From the NCBI GenBank assembly GCA_030151635.1, contig JASLDF010000108.1, positions 1 through 18,854 on the forward strand: a stretch of 18,854 nt of DNA, written 5' to 3'. The position numbers and the translations under genes are program-made. Each line of letters opens with the position of its first letter. Position 1 is the first letter of the stretch. The notes beneath the pieces were generated by a model, which saw only the letters and a list, made by a program, of their open reading frames with translations, was not told where the DNA came from and ran no database searches. This stretch comes from Bacteroides sp. Lineage in GTDB: Bacteria; Bacteroidota; Bacteroidia; Bacteroidales; Bacteroidaceae. This document shows positions 16,749 through 18,854 of this stretch, one piece after another.

Positions 16749-17651
16749 ATGAAACCAACGTTATTTGTACTTGCAGCTGGAATGGGAAGTCGCTATGGTG
16801 GCTTAAAACAGCTTGATGGCTTGGGTCCTAATGGTGAAACCATTATGGATTATTCTATTTATGATGCTATTCGCGCAGGATTTGGGAAAGTCGTTTTTGT
16901 AATTCGTAAAGATTTTGAAGAAGATTTTCGTAGAATCGTGTTGAAAAAATATGAAAATCATATTCCTGTGGAAGTTGTTTTCCAAGATTTAAACAACCTA
17001 CCTGAAGGATTTGAATGCCCAGCAGGCCGTACGAAACCATGGGGAACAAACCATGCCGTATTGATGGGTAAAGATGTGATTAAAGAACCTTTTGCTGTAA
17101 TTAATGCAGATGACTTTTACGGTCGTCATAGCTTTGAAGTTCTAGGCAAAGCACTTGTTGAACTTACAGGTAAAGAAAACGATTACTGTATGGTAGGCTA
17201 CCGTGTAGGTAATACACTATCAGAAAGTGGTTCTGTAGCTAGAGGTGTTTGTGAAACAAATGCAGATGGTTATTTAACAACTGTTGTAGAGAGAACTGCA
17301 ATTCAAAGAATTGATGGTAAAGTTTCATTTAAGGATGAGAATGACCAAATGGTTACGATTGCTGATAACACTCCAGTTTCAATGAATATGTGGGGATTCA
17401 CTCCAGATTATTTCAAATATTCTGAAGGATTTTTCTCTGATTTCTTAAAAGAAAATATCTCTAAAGAAAAATCGGAATATTTTATCCCTTTGGCAGTTAA
17501 TGAACTAATTGTTGCTAATACAGCTAGAGTACAAGTGTTAGATACTACAAGTAAATGGTTTGGTGTTACTTATGCTGATGACAGACAAGGTGTTGTTGAT
17601 AAAATCAATGCCTTAATTGAAGCGGGTGAGTATCCAAACAAACTTTTCTAA
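16749..17651 (+). CDS. NTP-transferase (sugar nucleotidyltransferase-like) protein
   Basis: A 300-aa soluble protein with the nucleotidyltransferase fold of sugar-1-phosphate nucleotidylyltransferases. It starts with the NTP-binding loop LAAGMGSRYGGLKQ (8-21), where catalytic residues are expected at R15 and K20. A KPWGTNHAV block (96-104) and the metal-binding NADDFYG (119-125) follow. These enzymes join an NTP to a phosphorylated sugar or similar phosphate, giving an activated precursor for glycans or cell-surface polymers. The exact substrate cannot be told; there is no sugar-pathway gene beside it. It has its own -7 element and a terminator, so it seems to be a single-gene unit. Confidence 0.85.
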   Translation: MKPTLFVLAAGMGSRYGGLKQLDGLGPNGETIMDYSIYDAIRAGFGKVVFVIRKDFEEDFRRIVLKKYENHIPVEVVFQDLNNLPEGFECPAGRTKPWGTNHAVLMGKDVIKEPFAVINADDFYGRHSFEVLGKALVELTGKENDYCMVGYRVGNTLSESGSVARGVCETNADGYLTTVVERTAIQRIDGKVSFKDENDQMVTIADNTPVSMNMWGFTPDYFKYSEGFFSDFLKENISKEKSEYFIPLAVNELIVANTARVQVLDTTSKWFGVTYADDRQGVVDKINALIEAGEYPNKLF

Positions 17652-17680
17652 TCTTAGAAAATATCGCAATTATTAAAGGA

Positions 17681-17712
17681 GGGTGAATGGCTATGGCTGT
17701 TCACCCTTTTTT
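17681..17712 (+). terminator. Intrinsic terminator after the nucleotidyltransferase gene
   Basis: GGGTGAA (17681-17687) pairs with TTCACCC (17700-17706) across a 12-nt loop, followed by six U residues (17707-17712). An A-rich stretch precedes the stem and could pair with the U run, so it may work weakly in the opposite direction too. It lies 30 bp after the stop codon. Confidence 0.85.
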
Positions 17713-17733
17713 GTGCTCTGGAACGAGTGTGTT

Positions 17734-17772
17734 TTCTCTTTCAAACAAGACTTAGTCTTCTTTGAAAGAGAA
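17734..17772. repeat. 17-bp imperfect inverted repeat (stable hairpin)
   Basis: A 12-bp perfect outer arm (17734-17745 with 17761-17772) is followed by a C-C mismatch (17746/17760) and a 5-bp inner arm AAGAC/GTCTT (17747-17751 with 17755-17759), closing on a TTA loop. It has no following U run on either strand, so it is not a typical terminator. It lies just downstream of the nucleotidyltransferase terminator, outside any credible gene. It could be a processed RNA element, a protein-binding cruciform or part of a small mobile or repetitive element. Confidence 0.8.
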
Positions 17773-17777
17773 GTGAC

Positions 17778-17811
17778 TCTTCTAAGGGAGAGAACTCTGT
17801 CTTCTAAGGGA
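17778..17811. repeat. Short direct repeat, 12-bp unit at 22-bp period
   Basis: TCTTCTAAGGGA occurs at 17778-17789 and again at 17800-17811. The two copies are identical over 12 bp and are separated by GAGAACTCTG. The first copy begins 6 bp after the hairpin at 17734-17772. Two copies are too few for an array; the spacing of about two helical turns would suit a pair of protein-binding sites. Confidence 0.6.
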
Positions 17812-17940
17812 TGTCATTTTAATGTGTATTACAGTTCGTATTATGAAGCATGTTTAGGAAGCTCTTTTTATCTAGTTGTAAAGAATGGTTCCTATCAAAT
17901 CGTTGATTATATTTATACCTAAAATTATTAGGGCAACTAA

Positions 17941-17972
17941 TTGTTGATTCTAAACATTAATAAATTGCTTTG
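17941..17972 (+). promoter_or_regulatory. Weak candidate promoter for the methyltransferase gene
   Basis: TTG (17944-17946) is followed after 18 bp by TTGCTTTG (17965-17972), one base from TAnnTTTG. This would give a leader of about 78 bases. A second near match, TATGTTTT (18034-18041), lies closer to the ATG with a leader near 10 bases but lacks a -33 element. I cannot choose between them. Confidence 0.3.
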
Positions 17973-17987
17973 GTTAATGGGTTACTA

Positions 17988-18025
17988 AATCAGATATTGT
18001 GTAATTACATCTGTTATGTCTGATT
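17988..18025. promoter_or_regulatory. Nested palindromes upstream of the methyltransferase
   Basis: A perfect 10-bp palindrome TGTAATTACA (18000-18009) sits inside two inverted pairs: AATCAGA/TCTGATT (17988-17994 with 18019-18025) and CAGAT/ATCTG (17991-17995 with 18009-18013). The outer and inner pairs share bases, so they are alternative structures. The location, 30-70 bp before the start codon, fits an operator or a 5'-leader structure. No regulator can be assigned. Confidence 0.35.
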
Positions 18026-18056
18026 GTATTTTATATGTTTTAAATAAATAATTGAT

Positions 18057-18848
18057 ATGCTGGAAAAGAATTCAAAATTACTAACACACAATAAAGAGGC
18101 TTGGAATATACAAGCAAAAAATCAAAGCTCATGGTCACTTCCAGTATCTGAAGAGTTTATACAACAAGCAAAAGCTGGAATATGGGAAGTACATTTAACT
18201 CCACAGCCACTAGATAAAAAATGGCTGGGCTGCTTGTCTGGAAAGAAAGTCTTATGCTTGGCCTCCGCTGGAGGTCAGCAAGGGCCTACGTTGGCAGCTG
18301 CAGGAGCTGAGGTTACCGTATATGACCTATCTGATGCTCAATTAGAATTGGACTCTATGGTAGCAGAGCGAGATGGACTGAATTTAAAAACGGTGCAAGG
18401 AGATATGACAGATTTAGGTTGTTTTGCTGCAGAGTCGTTTGATCTAATTTTTCACCCCATATCAAATCATTACATAGAGAATGTAAATTTGGTTTGGGCT
18501 GAGGCTTATCGTGTTTTAAAGCGTGGTGGTGCACTATTGTCTAGCTTTTACAACCCAGTAATTTTTATTGCCGATCGCAATCCCGAAGATATTCTGGAGG
18601 GGATAATTCGTCCTAGATTTCAATTGCCTTATGCTGATGTGAAAGATTTAACAAAAGAAGAACTTACTCTTAAAATGGATAGGAAAGAAGCATTGGTGTT
18701 TGGACACTCATTGCAAGATCTAATTGGAGGGCAACTTGATGCAGGTTTTATCATTTCAAATTACTTTGAAGACTATCAACCACATCCTCGTTTTCTAGTA
18801 GATAAGTATATTCCTACTTTCCTATCTACAAAAGCTATCAAACTTTAA
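18057..18848 (+). CDS. Class I SAM-dependent methyltransferase
   Basis: A 263-aa soluble protein with a Rossmann-type methyltransferase domain. SAM-binding motif I is VLCLASAGGQQG (65-76). An acidic D90 ends the second strand (VTVYDLS), QGDMTDL (114-120) lies near the adenine pocket, and FDLIFHP (128-134) is motif IV. A VLKRGG block (153-158) is the usual post-motif. The N-terminal WNIQA and W-containing stretch (16-60) and the C-terminal half with the PHPRFLVDKYIPTFLSTKAIK ending (about 242-262) probably form the substrate lid. The ending is typical of this uncharacterised small-molecule type, not of RNA or DNA methylases. Substrate unknown. It stands alone; the window ends 6 bp after its stop codon. 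Confidence 0.88.
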   Translation: MLEKNSKLLTHNKEAWNIQAKNQSSWSLPVSEEFIQQAKAGIWEVHLTPQPLDKKWLGCLSGKKVLCLASAGGQQGPTLAAAGAEVTVYDLSDAQLELDSMVAERDGLNLKTVQGDMTDLGCFAAESFDLIFHPISNHYIENVNLVWAEAYRVLKRGGALLSSFYNPVIFIADRNPEDILEGIIRPRFQLPYADVKDLTKEELTLKMDRKEALVFGHSLQDLIGGQLDAGFIISNYFEDYQPHPRFLVDKYIPTFLSTKAIKL

Positions 18849-18854
18849 GACTGT

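Larger units (their letters stand above)
17713..18056. other. Non-coding spacer with hairpin, repeats and palindromes
   Basis: No convincing gene lies between the nucleotidyltransferase terminator and the methyltransferase. The longest open frame (GTG at 17683 to 17922, 79 codons) starts inside the terminator stem and encodes a composition unlike its neighbours, with no recognisable motif. The left half holds a strong imperfect hairpin and a 22-bp-period direct repeat. The right half holds a possible promoter and short palindromes before the methyltransferase. A longer inverted pair TAGGAA/TTCCTA flanks about 28 bp near 17850-17890. I saw no homology to a known RNA or mobile element. Confidence 0.6.

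Noticed and set aside
16803..17049. Minus-strand open frames inside the nucleotidyltransferase gene
   Set aside because: They overlap the conserved catalytic region of an intact plus-strand gene and have no features of their own.
17675..17755. AAAGGAGG resembling a Shine-Dalgarno sequence before ATG 17687 (22-codon frame)
   Set aside because: Bacteroidetes rarely use such sites, the frame ends within the hairpin, and the G-rich run is explained as the terminator's left arm.
17778..17811. Possible start of a CRISPR-like array
   Set aside because: There are only two 12-bp copies with a 10-bp spacer, no cas genes and no further units.
17683..17922. 79-codon open frame beginning with GTG
   Set aside because: It starts inside the terminator stem, spans the hairpin and repeats, and shows no motif or neighbour-like composition; most likely chance.
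17713..18056. Insertion-sequence remnant or attachment site next to the tRNA or in the spacer
   Set aside because: No transposase or integrase fragment, target duplication or duplicated tRNA 3' end was found.

Overview
The window reads as an AT-rich chromosomal segment from a member of the Bacteroidota, most likely Bacteroidales; the genus cannot be fixed from the sequence alone. Support comes from promoters of the Bacteroidetes type (TTTG at -33, TAnnTTTG at -7), genes without Shine-Dalgarno sequences, a tRNA without encoded CCA, a hybrid sensor kinase with a Bacteroidetes-style HPt motif, and a lipoprotein version of the outer-membrane assembly barrel TamA (TamL) next to TamB. Gene content is mostly core. 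I see no prophage, CRISPR array, insertion sequence, toxin or defence locus.

Layout. (1) 1-154, minus strand: initiator tRNA-fMet as a complete unit with promoter and terminator. (2) 276-2434, plus strand: a TetR-type regulator, a FabG-type ketoacyl-ACP reductase and an RluA-type RNA pseudouridine synthase in tight succession, closed by a strong terminator shared with the convergent gene. (3) 2442-3806, minus strand: a sigma-54-dependent response regulator, divergent from everything to its right across a 206-bp spacer with a -7 promoter element on each strand and two CTTTA/TAAAG dyads. (4) 4013-16680, plus strand: a tightly packed run of a lipoprotein cyclophilin, an M16 zinc peptidase, a NorM-like MATE exporter, a hybrid histidine kinase with receiver and HPt domains, TamB and TamL. 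(5) 16749-17651: a sugar-type nucleotidyltransferase with its own -7 element and terminator. (6) 17713-18056: a non-coding stretch with a 17-bp imperfect hairpin, a 22-bp-period direct repeat and palindromes. (7) 18057-18848: a class I SAM-dependent methyltransferase.

How the genes fit together. Regions 3 and 4 look like one envelope module. The kinase carries H, D and H phosphotransfer sites but no output domain, so it should pass phosphate to a separate receiver; the only one in the window is the sigma-54 activator at the other end of the cluster. The same gene run encodes a cell-envelope foldase (lipoprotein PPIase) and an outer-membrane assembly pair (TamB/TamL, whose genes overlap by 4 bp). 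A phosphorelay linked to outer-membrane assembly is the most interesting hypothesis here, but the kinase-regulator pairing and any regulation of these genes are inference.
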